DNA of 52,026 nt from assembly GCA_040830545.1 (NCBI GenBank), contig JBFOMB010000038.1, positions 1 to 52,026 of the forward strand, written 5' to 3'. The notes beneath the pieces were generated by a model that saw nothing but the letters and a program-made list of their open reading frames with translations, made no database searches and was not told where the DNA came from. Positions 26,053 through 34,004 of the stretch are shown piece after piece; the stretch's first letter is position 1, and each line of letters opens with the position of its first letter. The stretch is from HXMU1420-2 sp040830545 (GTDB lineage: Bacteria; Pseudomonadota; Alphaproteobacteria; Rhodobacterales; Rhodobacteraceae). The position numbers and the translations under genes are program-made.

Positions 26053-26889
26053 ATGGACATCATTCCTTTGACCGGTGGCCTTGGGGCCGAGATTTTTGGT
26101 GCGGATATTCGGCGGGCCGAAGATGTGGAGGCGATCCGCGCGGCGTTTGCCAAGCACTCGGTGGTCGTGTTGCGCGGGCAGGAAATCAGCCCGGATGATC
26201 ATCTGGCCTTTGCCCGTCGGTTTGGACAGATCAACGTGAACCGGTTTTTCCAGGCGGTGGAGACGCATCCCCAAATCGCGATGGTGCTGAAGGAAAAGGA
26301 CCAGACCTCGGCCATTGGGGAAGGATGGCACACGGATCATTCCTACGATCAGGTGCCCGCGATGGGGTCGATCCTGCACGCGATTGAAATGCCACCCTTC
26401 GGCGGGGATACGCTGTTTGTGTCCATGGGCGCGGCGTACGAAGCGTTGTCCCCCACCATGCGCGGATTTCTGGATGGGCTGACGGCGGTGCATTCTTCGC
26501 GGCACGCGTTTGGGGCAGCTGCCAAGGACAGTGAAACAACGCAGACCGGGCGGATCGGCAACGCTGCGGCGGCGACACAGGATGCGCGGCATCCGGTTGT
26601 GATCACCCATCCGCTGAGCGGGCGGCGAGGGCTGTATGTCAACCCGGGATTCACCACGCATATCGAGGGGCTGAGTGCGTCGGAATCACGGGCGATTTTG
26701 GACATGCTGTACGCCCATTGCCAGCAGCCGGAGTTCCAATGCCGCGTGCGTTGGCGGGAGGGAGACGTGACCATGTGGGACAACCGGGCGACCTGGCACA
26801 AGGCGATCAACGATTACCACGGGTATCGCCGCCTGATGCATCGGGTCACGGTAGAGGGAGTGCCACTGGTAACGGCGCAGGCGGCCTGA
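26053..26889 (+). CDS. TauD/TfdA family 2-oxoglutarate dioxygenase
   Basis: A 278-aa Fe(II)/2-oxoglutarate dioxygenase. Aligning to TauD, the iron ligands are H93 and D95 (GWHTD) and H249 (WDNRATWHKAINDYHGYRR), and R260 and R264 (RRLMHR) hold 2-oxoglutarate. The family hydroxylates taurine, alkyl sulfonates, 2,4-D and related acids; the substrate is unresolved here, and no taurine transporter is adjacent. The start at 26053 follows AGGAG by seven bases; the much longer frame beginning at 25825 crosses the LysR gene and is not real. Probably under control of the divergent LysR. Confidence 0.95.
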   Translation: MDIIPLTGGLGAEIFGADIRRAEDVEAIRAAFAKHSVVVLRGQEISPDDHLAFARRFGQINVNRFFQAVETHPQIAMVLKEKDQTSAIGEGWHTDHSYDQVPAMGSILHAIEMPPFGGDTLFVSMGAAYEALSPTMRGFLDGLTAVHSSRHAFGAAAKDSETTQTGRIGNAAAATQDARHPVVITHPLSGRRGLYVNPGFTTHIEGLSASESRAILDMLYAHCQQPEFQCRVRWREGDVTMWDNRATWHKAINDYHGYRRLMHRVTVEGVPLVTAQAA

Positions 26890-26925
26890 AACAGCGTTTG
26901 TGACGCGAAACCACGCGGTTCGCTT

Positions 26926-27141
26926 CTAACCCGTCTCTTCCGGTACGTAACTGAGGATATCCCCCGGTTGGCAGTCGAGGTATCGGCAGATTGCCTCCAG
27001 CGTGGCAAAGCGCATGCCTTTGACCTTGCCGGATTTGATCAGGCTCAGATTGGTTTCAGACAGGCCAATGGCCTGGGCCAGTTCACGCGATGTCATCTTG
27101 CGTTTGACCAGCTCGATGTCGAGGTTGACCACGATTGCCAT
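26926..27141 (-). CDS. XRE/Cro family HTH regulator
   Basis: A 71-aa DNA-binding protein that is nearly all HTH: RKMTSRELAQAIGLSETNLS plus LIKSGKVKGMRFATLEAICR, then YLDCQPGDILSYVPEE. This is the short YozG-like XRE type that is regularly encoded right after a DUF2975-like membrane protein, as here (nine-base gap). It likely controls the pair, with the membrane protein perhaps tethering or sensing; the mechanism is not established. Confidence 0.92.
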   Translation of the reverse strand: MAIVVNLDIELVKRKMTSRELAQAIGLSETNLSLIKSGKVKGMRFATLEAICRYLDCQPGDILSYVPEETG

Positions 27142-27150
27142 AATACAACC

Positions 27151-27657
27151 CTACAGGATCTGGTTCATTTCGTCTTCGATCATTTCGGCCCGTTCAAGTG
27201 TCTGGCCGACTGTCAAAAAGATCATCGACAGGATAAGGAAGGTCGTTTCGAACCCCACCGGCACATAGACACCATCATGCAGAACGACGGTGTCTGACAC
27301 TGTGGCCAATAGTGTCGGTATCGCCCAATACATGAGCGTGCCGCCCAGCCAGAATCCGAAACAGGCATAAGCGCTGCGCTTCAGGCAAGCGCCGACAAAG
27401 GCGAAGCTGAGCGTCGCTGCCCAGATCAATTGATGCAGAGGCAGGAATGCCAGCAGGATACAGGCCCAGGCTGCGGTTGAAATGGCTGCGGTCATCACGG
27501 CGGCGACGACCTGAATGCGTGGGTCCGTGGGCACCACGCCAATGATGTCCCAGAACGGCGCCATGTCCCCGCAAAACGTACCAAACACAAGGTCCGCCGT
27601 ATCAACGCCGGTGACCAAAAGAACGGCGAGCATCGCGATGCTGGCAAGGAGTTTCAT
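27151..27657 (-). CDS. DUF2975-like four-helix membrane protein
   Basis: A 168-aa protein with four membrane helices (MKLLASIAMLAVLLVTGVDT; VVAAVMTAAISTAAWACILL; WAATLSFAFVGACLKRSAYA with FGFWLGGTLMYWAIPTLL; FETTFLILSMIFLTVGQTLE) and a short acidic C-terminal tail (RAEMIEDEMNQIL). The pattern, ending in an amphipathic acidic tail before an XRE gene, is that of DUF2975 proteins. First gene of the pair; a plausible promoter lies upstream. Confidence 0.82.
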   Translation of the reverse strand: MKLLASIAMLAVLLVTGVDTADLVFGTFCGDMAPFWDIIGVVPTDPRIQVVAAVMTAAISTAAWACILLAFLPLHQLIWAATLSFAFVGACLKRSAYACFGFWLGGTLMYWAIPTLLATVSDTVVLHDGVYVPVGFETTFLILSMIFLTVGQTLERAEMIEDEMNQIL

Positions 27658-27691
27658 GACCTGTCTGTCCCGGTTCCAAAATTTCCTGACA

Positions 27692-27719
27692 ACAATAGGC
27701 GGTTTTATGCTACGTGCAA
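27692..27719 (-). promoter_or_regulatory. Possible sigma-70-type promoter for the DUF2975/XRE pair
   Basis: Reading the minus strand, TTGCAC (27719-27714) and TATTGT (27697-27692) are 16 bp apart, about 35 bp before the DUF2975-like start, in a markedly AT-rich stretch (27680-27770). The match is moderate. Confidence 0.3.
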
Positions 27720-27810
27720 TATTTTATGTTTTACTTAAAGTTTTTGTTGTTTTTTATAGACGCACTTCATAGATCGCGCGTGTCGCACTGATGACAAAGG
27801 ACTTTTGATC

Positions 27811-28146
27811 ATGACCCTGAAACCCGTCTTGTTGTGCATGTTCGGTTCCGTTGTCGCGCCTTGCGAAGACGCGCAGGTGCATTGCGCGCTAGGGTTTTCC
27901 GATACGCGTGCCGCGGGCTTTGAAGCGGACCGTCAACAGTGCCTGAACATGCTGACCCCAACCTATATCCAGCCCCCGTCCAACGGCGGGACAGGTCGCG
28001 ACAATGACGGGATGGAGGGCGGTGTGCTGGGCACGGGTCGGACCAGCACAGCGCGCGTTACGGTCCAAATGGTGGGGTTGCAATGTCCATCCCTGGACCT
28101 GTCGCGATGTGGTGCAGGGCTGCATGGTCCGTCTGTCGCGAACTGA
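27811..28146 (+). pseudogene. Decayed copy of the small lipoprotein gene at 28889
   Basis: The start MTLKPVLLCMFGSVVAPC mirrors MTLKPVFFALFATALAAC of the intact gene, both with the lipobox cysteine at residue 18, and FEADRQQC matches FEADRQHC. After residue ~50 the homology moves to another frame: GATGGAGGGCGGTGTGCTGG lines up with the GATTGGCGGATTGCTGG glycine-zipper segment, and CRDVVQGCMVRLSR near 28110 (frame of 28004) corresponds to QRDLLVRCMQNRG. So one or more frameshifts have destroyed the C-terminal half. The remaining 111-codon frame may still be translated as a short lipoprotein. The alignment was made by eye. Confidence 0.6.
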
Positions 28147-28183
28147 GCCTGACAGCGCCTCAAACAACTCAGAGACACTTGCA

Positions 28184-28819
28184 ATGCTGAAATTCAAGAT
28201 ACCGCTTTTGGCGGTCCTGTTTACGCTGGCCGCATGTCTGGCCACACCTGAAACCCAATTGGTTCCTGAAGAGCACCGGCTGACCGTGTTCGGAACCATA
28301 GACGGGCAAACACCCGGGGCCCTGCGCAGATCCGTGGATCGGAACCCCGAGGTCACGACATTGGTTCTGCAAAATGTGCCCGGATCGGTGGATGACGATG
28401 CGTCCCTGACCCAGATGGCGCGATTCATTCGCGATGCCGGATTGACCACGCGGGTTCCTTCGGACGGCATGGTTGCCTCGGGCGGGGTGGACATGCTTGC
28501 GATGGGGGCAACACGAGTGATTGAGCCCGGAGCCTGTGTTGGCGTGCACAGTTGGGCCGAAGGCGGATTGCTCGGCTCGGTCGCTGGCGCGGACCTGCCC
28601 CGCACCGACCCAGCGCATGATTTGTACCTGTCGTTTTACGAGGACATGGGCATCCCCGAATCCTTTTACTGGTTCACTCTGAGCGCTGCTGGACCGGACG
28701 ATATCCACTGGATGTCCCCGCGCGAGATCAACCGGTTTCAGCTGTCGACGCGGCCCCTGCCGGACGTGTTGAACGAAACACCTGCCCAGCGTTGGGCGCG
28801 ATGCGAGGCGCGCGGTTAG
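28184..28819 (+). CDS. ClpP/SppA-fold lipoprotein (COG3904-like)
   Basis: A 211-aa periplasmic lipoprotein: signal MLKFKIPLLAVLFTLAAC with the lipidated cysteine at residue 18. The body resembles the crotonase/ClpP fold of predicted periplasmic COG3904 proteins: TTLVLQNVPGSVDDDASLTQ (strand and helix), GLTTRVPSDGMVASGGVDM, where S99 sits as the nucleophile, and GACVGVHSW, where H122 could be the general base. Function unknown; proteolysis is possible but not shown. It lies between the decayed and intact copies of the small lipoprotein, which may be a functional neighbourhood. The ATG at 28184 is chosen because it begins the signal peptide; the open frame extends to 28004. Confidence 0.8.
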   Translation: MLKFKIPLLAVLFTLAACLATPETQLVPEEHRLTVFGTIDGQTPGALRRSVDRNPEVTTLVLQNVPGSVDDDASLTQMARFIRDAGLTTRVPSDGMVASGGVDMLAMGATRVIEPGACVGVHSWAEGGLLGSVAGADLPRTDPAHDLYLSFYEDMGIPESFYWFTLSAAGPDDIHWMSPREINRFQLSTRPLPDVLNETPAQRWARCEARG

Positions 28820-28888
28820 GCCTCTACCCGCCGCCCGGATCCCAGCCAACGAAACCAATCCCAAACCCGAAACAAGGATACGACTCCC

Positions 28889-29251
28889 ATGACTTTGAAA
28901 CCCGTTTTCTTTGCTCTTTTCGCAACTGCCCTGGCCGCATGCGGAGAACCACCTGTACAGCGCGCCCTGGTTGTTGACGGCACCCGGACCCCGACATTCG
29001 AAGCGGATCGTCAACACTGCAGCAAACTGGCCATGTCATACGACGGCAAAACAGCCAGAGACGAAGCATTGACAGGGGCGGCGATTGGCGGATTGCTGGG
29101 ATTGGCCACCGGCAGTACCGACAGTGCCCTGATCGGTGCGGGACTGGGCGGTGCGATCGGCGGCGTCGAAGGCAACGCAACCTTAAATGACACGCAGCGC
29201 GACTTGTTGGTGCGCTGCATGCAAAATCGCGGTCACAACGTACTGGGATAA
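28889..29251 (+). CDS. Glycine-zipper lipoprotein
   Basis: A 120-aa lipoprotein: MTLKPVFFALFATALAAC gives a lipobox with C18. Residues ~52-88 form a glycine zipper (TGAAIGGLLGLATGSTDSAL plus IGAGLGGAIGG), as in OmpA-like/Lpp-type two-helix zippers, followed by TQRDLLVRCMQNRGHNVLG with a paired cysteine that may bond to C46 in FEADRQHC. Likely an outer- or inner-membrane envelope protein of unknown role. An intact version of the decayed gene at 27811. Confidence 0.78.
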   Translation: MTLKPVFFALFATALAACGEPPVQRALVVDGTRTPTFEADRQHCSKLAMSYDGKTARDEALTGAAIGGLLGLATGSTDSALIGAGLGGAIGGVEGNATLNDTQRDLLVRCMQNRGHNVLG

Positions 29252-29336
29252 GGAAAGCACCCGGTTTCGGACCCGTTCGGCATGGCCTTGTCCCCCATGC
29301 CGGAGTTCACCCGCCCGACTTACCTCACCTCGGGAT

Positions 29337-29383
29337 TGGCCATCCCCCGAAACGCCCCTTGTCACCGGTGTTTCGGGGGGCCA
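29337..29383. terminator. Hairpin between convergent lipoprotein and ccdA genes
   Basis: Arms CCCCCGAAAC (29344-29353) and GTTTCGGGGG (29370-29379), extended by TGGCC/GGCCA with a two-base bulge. It lies between two genes that point at each other and could end both transcripts, although neither side has a T-run. Confidence 0.45.
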
Positions 29384-29404
29384 TCAGGGCGCAGGCGCAG
29401 CGGT

Positions 29405-30157
29405 TCAGCCCAGTTCGGCCAGGGCCGGGAACATTTCGAGCAGCCAGAAGGAAAACGCGCTGAACGCCCCTGTAACCAGCGCAAAGCCAACAAAGATCAG
29501 CAATCCGCCCATGACCTTTTCGATGGTGCCCATATAGGGTTTGATCCGGTTCATGATCCGCATCGACCGGCTGAGAAACATGGCGGCCAGCAGGAAGGGA
29601 ATCCCAAGGCCCGCCGCGTAGACGCCCAACAGGACCGTGCCGCGTGCGACCGAGGCCTCGCTGGCGGCAAGTGACAGGATCGCGCCCAGTTGGGGCCCAA
29701 TGCACGGCGTCCAGCCAAAGGCAAAGGCGAGGCCCAGAACATATGCGCCAAGCGCGCTGCCGCCGGTGTCGCCGGTTTCCATTCGCGCCTCGCGGTCCAG
29801 AATCGGAATGCGGAAGAGGCCCACGAAATGCAGGCCGAAAATGATCACCACAACGCCCGAGATTTGCGCAAACAGCTGCTGATTTTGCAGGAAAAACGCG
29901 CCAAAGGCCGAGGCGGTGAAGCCCAGGAACAGGAACACCGTGGAAAGGCCCATGATGAAGAACAGGGCAGCCAGCGTTGCCTTGCGCCGCGCGTCCTGTT
30001 CGTCCTGCATCTGGGTCACGCTGACCCCGCTCATATAGGCCAGGTACGGCGGCACAATGGGCAGCACACAAGGCGAGAGAAAGCTGATCACACCTGCAAA
30101 CAGCGCCACAAGCATGGCGGGGGCGAGGCTGGCGTCTATGATGTCAATTCCGAACAT
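29405..30157 (-). CDS. ccdA: Cytochrome c biogenesis protein CcdA
   Basis: A 250-aa six-helix membrane protein that carries electrons from cytoplasmic thioredoxin across the membrane to periplasmic thiol-reducing proteins used in cytochrome c maturation. The two redox cysteines are C30 (FLSPCVLPIVPPYLAYMSG) and C152 (FGWTPCIGPQLG), each in a proline-rich helix as in the DsbD/CcdA family. No thioredoxin partner such as ccmG is adjacent. Divergent from tusA by 94 bp. The start at 30157 has no strong ribosome site. Confidence 0.94.
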   Translation of the reverse strand: MFGIDIIDASLAPAMLVALFAGVISFLSPCVLPIVPPYLAYMSGVSVTQMQDEQDARRKATLAALFFIMGLSTVFLFLGFTASAFGAFFLQNQQLFAQISGVVVIIFGLHFVGLFRIPILDREARMETGDTGGSALGAYVLGLAFAFGWTPCIGPQLGAILSLAASEASVARGTVLLGVYAAGLGIPFLLAAMFLSRSMRIMNRIKPYMGTIEKVMGGLLIFVGFALVTGAFSAFSFWLLEMFPALAELG

Positions 30158-30251
30158 GTCACTGGCTTACTGCATCGCTGTGCGCAGGTCACGGGCACGG
30201 GTGGTCACATCCCTGTGGACAGGGTGAAACATCCCAGCTACCTGAAACGGT

Positions 30252-30485
30252 ATGAGTGACGCGACCCGAACCCTTGATGCGCTGGGGCTGTTGTGCCCCC
30301 TGCCCGTGCTGAAGGCCCGAAAAGTACTAAAATCCATGGCCCCCGGCGAAGTGCTGGCTCTGCTGGCGGATGATCCGGCGGCAGTGGTGGATGTCCCGCA
30401 TTTTTGCCACGAAGCAGGGCATGTGCTGGAGGGACAGCGTGACGAGACGGAGCATCAGGTCTATTTGATCCGGCGTGGCGGGTAA
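30252..30485 (+). CDS. tusA: TusA-like sulfurtransferase
   Basis: A 77-aa sulfur-carrier protein with the family CPxP motif at C15-P18 (LGLLCPLPVLKARK), C15 being the persulfide cysteine. TusA-type proteins pass sulfur for tRNA thiolation and molybdenum cofactor or, in sulfur oxidisers, to Dsr/Hdr systems. It sits alone, divergent from ccdA. The sqrR-like gene at 46066 is far away, so no shared operon is implied. Confidence 0.92.
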   Translation: MSDATRTLDALGLLCPLPVLKARKVLKSMAPGEVLALLADDPAAVVDVPHFCHEAGHVLEGQRDETEHQVYLIRRGG

Positions 30486-30569
30486 GGATTGCAACTGGGC
30501 TAATGTGAACGCGGCTCTTTTAGTCGGGCCTCCGCACCGTGATTGATCGTTGTCGAAACCGGACGGCTA

Positions 30570-31142
30570 TCAGTTCTCCCCACCCGGGAGGACTTCCGGT
30601 CCCTCGCCCAGTACCTGATCAATTCGCCCAATGGCGAGATCGGTCACATCGCTGACATTGGTGCTGAGGAACACGGTGGCGCGTTCCAGTACCACAGCGG
30701 CGCCAGCTTCGCGCATCAGGTTTTCCAGTATCGGACGGGCCGCGTTGAAGAACATGGCGCGGCTTTCGTCCTGTTTGGCCGTCAACTGGCGGGTTTTTTC
30801 CAGCTGTTCCTCGCGGATGGCCTGCACTTTGGTGTCAAAGGCATCAGCGAGCACGCGAAACGCCTCTGGCTCCATCTCGGGACGGCGGTCGGTGAGTGTC
30901 TGTTCCTCTTCGGTCAGTTCGGCCTGAATACGGGCGTTTTCGGCAGCCAGCACGGCGCTGTCCGCCTCGACCTCGCGCGCGACCCGCCGGCCGAAAGCAC
31001 TTTCAGTGTATAGCCGGTCGGATTCGATGGTGAGGATCGGGCTGCGGGCGACGCCGATTTGTTGCGCGTCGGCCCGTCCCGTCGGCAATGATGAAAGTGC
31101 GATGCAGCACAAGACCAGGGCAAACCGGAACAGGCGCTGCAT
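30570..31142 (-). CDS. OmpH/Skp family periplasmic chaperone
   Basis: A 190-aa periplasmic protein: signal MQRLFRFALVLCCIALSSLP ending ADA, then the coiled-coil tentacles (ARIQAELTEEEQTLTDRRPE ... FDTKVQAIREEQLEKTRQLT) and the beta-core strands VVLERATVFLS and DVTDLAIGRIDQVL typical of Skp/OmpH, which hold unfolded outer-membrane proteins on their way to BamA. The ATG at 31142 begins eight bases after the bamA stop with no ribosome site of its own, so coupling to bamA is likely. It is the last gene of the cluster in this genome. Confidence 0.93.
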   Translation of the reverse strand: MQRLFRFALVLCCIALSSLPTGRADAQQIGVARSPILTIESDRLYTESAFGRRVAREVEADSAVLAAENARIQAELTEEEQTLTDRRPEMEPEAFRVLADAFDTKVQAIREEQLEKTRQLTAKQDESRAMFFNAARPILENLMREAGAAVVLERATVFLSTNVSDVTDLAIGRIDQVLGEGPEVLPGGEN

Positions 31143-31149
31143 CACAAGA

Positions 31150-33609
31150 TCAGAACCGGGCAGAGACGGTCAGGTCAAAGGTCTGTTCGTTGTCGAACGT
31201 TTCCTTGGAAATCGCGTTGGTGAAGTTCAACCGCAGCGGCCCCAGTGCCGAATCCCAGATCAGACCGAACCCGACAACCTGGCGGAAGGACCCCGTGCTG
31301 CCCACGATGCTCTGACTACAGGTGGTGCCGCCACATCCGCCCGTGGCCGACGTGTTGACGTTGTCCAGGTTCCAAAGGTTGCCAATATCATAGAAAACAG
31401 ACCCTTTGAGCCCGATTTCCTCGGGCAGGCCCAGGGGGAATTCAGCCTCGAACCGGGCCACCGCAAACAGGTTGCCGCCCAGCGAGTCGTTGGTGGTGTA
31501 GATGCTGCCCGTCCCCGCGTTCACGTCACAGGTAGAGCCCGGCACACAGCGGCTGACGATTTCGCGGGGGCCGATCCCCTGCGGTTCAAAGCCACGCATC
31601 TGCGACGGCCCCAGCTGAAACCGGTCCACCACGCGGCTGTTGTTCGATCCACGCCAGGTCAGGGCCCCACCTTCGATCGTGGCCCGCAGCGTGACCTCTT
31701 CGTTCAGAACGCGGGTCTGCGCAATCGCCCGTGCACGGGTGGAGATGTATTCGTTGTCCCCGCCCAGACCCGCAAAATCCGCACCGATTTCAAAAAGGAA
31801 ACCGGCATTCGGGTTCAGGCGCGTCAGGCGGCTGTCATAGGTGTAGCTGAGCCCCAGCAGGCTGGTCCGCTGGCGACCTGTGGCGATTTCGTTTGCAATT
31901 GTGAAACCGGTCAGTTCCTGCCCCGTGGCAGAGACGCCGCGGCTGAGCATCGTCGAGGACGACCAGCCATAGCGCAACCCGATGTTGCTGCGGTCGCTGA
32001 TCGGGAAGCTGAGCGATGGATTGAAGAACGTACGTTCGGTGTCGTAGTTGGCAAAGCTGGAATCCGCAGCCATGAACCCCAGATCCACGTTGAAGGCAAG
32101 GTCCCGACCCAGCAGATAGGGTTCCGTGAAGCCCAGAACATACTGTTGGCTTTCCTGCGCGGTGGACACGTTGAACGACAGGCGCTGCCCGCGACCCAGG
32201 AAGTTGTCCTCGCTGAGGCCAAGGGCCACACCAAACCCGTCATTGGTCGAGAACGACCCGCCCAGCTGCAGTGACCCGGTGGGTTGCTCTTCGACGTCGA
32301 CGTCAATCACAACCTTGTCCTGCGAGGACCCTTCACGTGCCTCCACATCCGCGGTGGAGAAGAAACCCAGCGCGCGGATGCGTTCAGCAGATTGCCGGAT
32401 TTCACGCGGATTGAACGGGTCACCTTCGACAACCTTGAACTGTTGGCGCACGACGCGGTCCAGTGTGGTTGTATTGCCCTCGATATCAATGCGTTCGATG
32501 AACACACGCGGGCCACGCACAAGGCCGAATTCCACATTCAGCGTCAGGTCGCGGTCATTGCGGGTGATGCGCGGTTCGACCCGCAGGAAGTCAACACCCT
32601 GCCGGATCGCCAGACGCTCCATCCGGGCAATCGAGCTTTCGACCAACGACGGCGAATAGACAACGCCGGGTTTGATCCGCAAAGCGTTCTGATAGTCCGC
32701 CGCGTTTACACCCGGAATTTCGCTGACCGTGGTGATCTGACCGAATTTGAACTGCTGGCCTTCTTCGACATTCACGACGAGGAAAAACGCGTCCCGTTCG
32801 CGTGTCAGTTCGGCATTGGTGGACAGAACGCGGAAGTCGACGTAACCGCGCGACAGGTAGAAATCGCGCAGGACCTGACGGTCAAATTCCAGCCGGTCCT
32901 CGATCAAAGTATCCGACCGGAACAAAGCCCGCAGGATGGTGGCCTGTTTCGTCTGCAAAATACGACGCAGGCGACGGTCCGAGAATGCCTTGTTCCCGAC
33001 AAAGCTGATGCGCTCGACCTCGGTCGTGCTGCCTTCGGAGATTTCGTAGATCAGGTCGACCCGGTTGTCGGAACGGCGAATGATGCGCGGCGTGACAGCA
33101 GCGGAAATCCGACCCTGCTGCGAATAGGCCTGCGCAATTGCGCTGGCATCCCGTTCTGCCTGAGACGGGTCGAACACCCGGCGGCTGGTGCTTTCCACGA
33201 TTTCGCTGAGCACATCGTCATCCAGCCGCTTGTTCCCTTCGAAGCTGATCGAGTTGACGGTCGGGAATTCCTGCACGCGGATGACCAGTGTGCCACCCCG
33301 CGGATCAAATTCCACGGATTCAAACAATCCGCTGTCAACAACCCGCTGATATGCGTCGTTCAGCTCTCCACCCGTCAGCGATTGGCCCCGGGCGATTCCC
33401 GTGTAACTGACGATTGTGCTGGTTTCGATACGCTCGTTGCCCTCGACCTGGACCGAGTTGAAGCGGAAATTCTGCGCCTCGGACTGGGTGGCAAATGCGG
33501 CAAAAAGCATTGCAAATGAAAGAAAAATTAATGCGCGTGCCTGACACAACATCTTGGAGCTGGCGCGGGACAAGTAGCAGAATGTGCCAGCTTTTTTGCT
33601 CGAGTACAT
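31150..33609 (-). CDS. bamA: Outer membrane protein assembly factor BamA
   Basis: An 819-aa Omp85 protein that inserts beta-barrels into the outer membrane. The signal peptide ends ATQSEAQNFRFNSVQVEGNE, then five POTRA domains (residues ~45-420; e.g. PRVFIERIDIEGNTTTLDRV) and a 16-strand barrel with the loop-6 IRG-equivalent QMRGFEPQG and the C-terminal phenylalanine (TVSARF) used as an assembly signal. The start is the ATG at 33609 (MYSSKKAGTF), eight bases after AGGT; an internal ATG at 33549 would give a shorter signal peptide (MLCQARALIF) but lacks a ribosome site. Part of the rseP-bamA-ompH sub-cluster. Confidence 0.96.
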   Translation of the reverse strand: MYSSKKAGTFCYLSRASSKMLCQARALIFLSFAMLFAAFATQSEAQNFRFNSVQVEGNERIETSTIVSYTGIARGQSLTGGELNDAYQRVVDSGLFESVEFDPRGGTLVIRVQEFPTVNSISFEGNKRLDDDVLSEIVESTSRRVFDPSQAERDASAIAQAYSQQGRISAAVTPRIIRRSDNRVDLIYEISEGSTTEVERISFVGNKAFSDRRLRRILQTKQATILRALFRSDTLIEDRLEFDRQVLRDFYLSRGYVDFRVLSTNAELTRERDAFFLVVNVEEGQQFKFGQITTVSEIPGVNAADYQNALRIKPGVVYSPSLVESSIARMERLAIRQGVDFLRVEPRITRNDRDLTLNVEFGLVRGPRVFIERIDIEGNTTTLDRVVRQQFKVVEGDPFNPREIRQSAERIRALGFFSTADVEAREGSSQDKVVIDVDVEEQPTGSLQLGGSFSTNDGFGVALGLSEDNFLGRGQRLSFNVSTAQESQQYVLGFTEPYLLGRDLAFNVDLGFMAADSSFANYDTERTFFNPSLSFPISDRSNIGLRYGWSSSTMLSRGVSATGQELTGFTIANEIATGRQRTSLLGLSYTYDSRLTRLNPNAGFLFEIGADFAGLGGDNEYISTRARAIAQTRVLNEEVTLRATIEGGALTWRGSNNSRVVDRFQLGPSQMRGFEPQGIGPREIVSRCVPGSTCDVNAGTGSIYTTNDSLGGNLFAVARFEAEFPLGLPEEIGLKGSVFYDIGNLWNLDNVNTSATGGCGGTTCSQSIVGSTGSFRQVVGFGLIWDSALGPLRLNFTNAISKETFDNEQTFDLTVSARF

Positions 33610-33677
33610 GTTATTACCTAACGCTTGGCAGACCTCAGGAAACTGATTATCGGGTTCGGCCAAGCTTGTCAAAACGA

Positions 33678-33720
33678 CAAAAACAGCAAAAAGGCCCGCA
33701 CGTCCAAAGACCTGCGAGCC
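33678..33720 (-). terminator. Rho-independent terminator before bamA
   Basis: On the minus strand GGCTCGCAGGTC and GACGTGCGGGCC form a 12-bp stem (one mismatch, one G-T pair) with loop TTTG, followed at once by TTTTTGCTGTTTTTG. It lies between the 41-aa gene and bamA, so transcription from rseP or the small gene would end here and bamA would need its own promoter in 33610-33680. Confidence 0.8.
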
Positions 33721-33746
33721 GTCACGTCAGAGTGTGGCGGGTTCGT

Positions 33747-33872
33747 TCAGAGGCTGCCGATATACGCACCGGTCAGCAAGGCAATCGCCAGAACCACGAT
33801 ATTGATCATGCGGTCCAGATTCAGCCAGAAAACCAGGCTCAGGCCACGGTAGGATTGACTCAGGGTGTGCAT
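33747..33872 (-). CDS. 41-aa single-pass membrane protein
   Basis: A small gene that ORF callers with a length cut-off would miss: MHTLSQSYRGLSLVFWLNLD then RMINIVVLAIALLTGAYIGS and a final Leu. The start ATG at 33872 has GGAG seven bases upstream. Residues ~22-40 are a membrane helix; the N-terminus has a short amphipathic part. It lies between rseP and bamA and is followed after 26 bp by a strong intrinsic terminator, which argues that it is an expressed unit. It resembles no protein I can name. A link with the envelope-stress or Bam machinery is inferred from position only. Confidence 0.6.
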   Translation of the reverse strand: MHTLSQSYRGLSLVFWLNLDRMINIVVLAIALLTGAYIGSL

Positions 33873-34004
33873 TTGGGGGCTCCGTTCAAGCGTCTGACCT
33901 GAACGTAAGGGGCAAATGTGGCCGGACTGAGGCGATGGTCGCATTTTCCGAAGGCCGGATGACAATGTGGTGAGGGACGTGGTGTGCCCCTGCCCTGCCC
34001 CGGA

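Noticed and set aside
31006..33519. Two long plus-strand frames (31006-32274 and 32284-33519) opposite bamA
   Set aside because: Mirror frames of bamA; no recognisable protein and no ribosome site.
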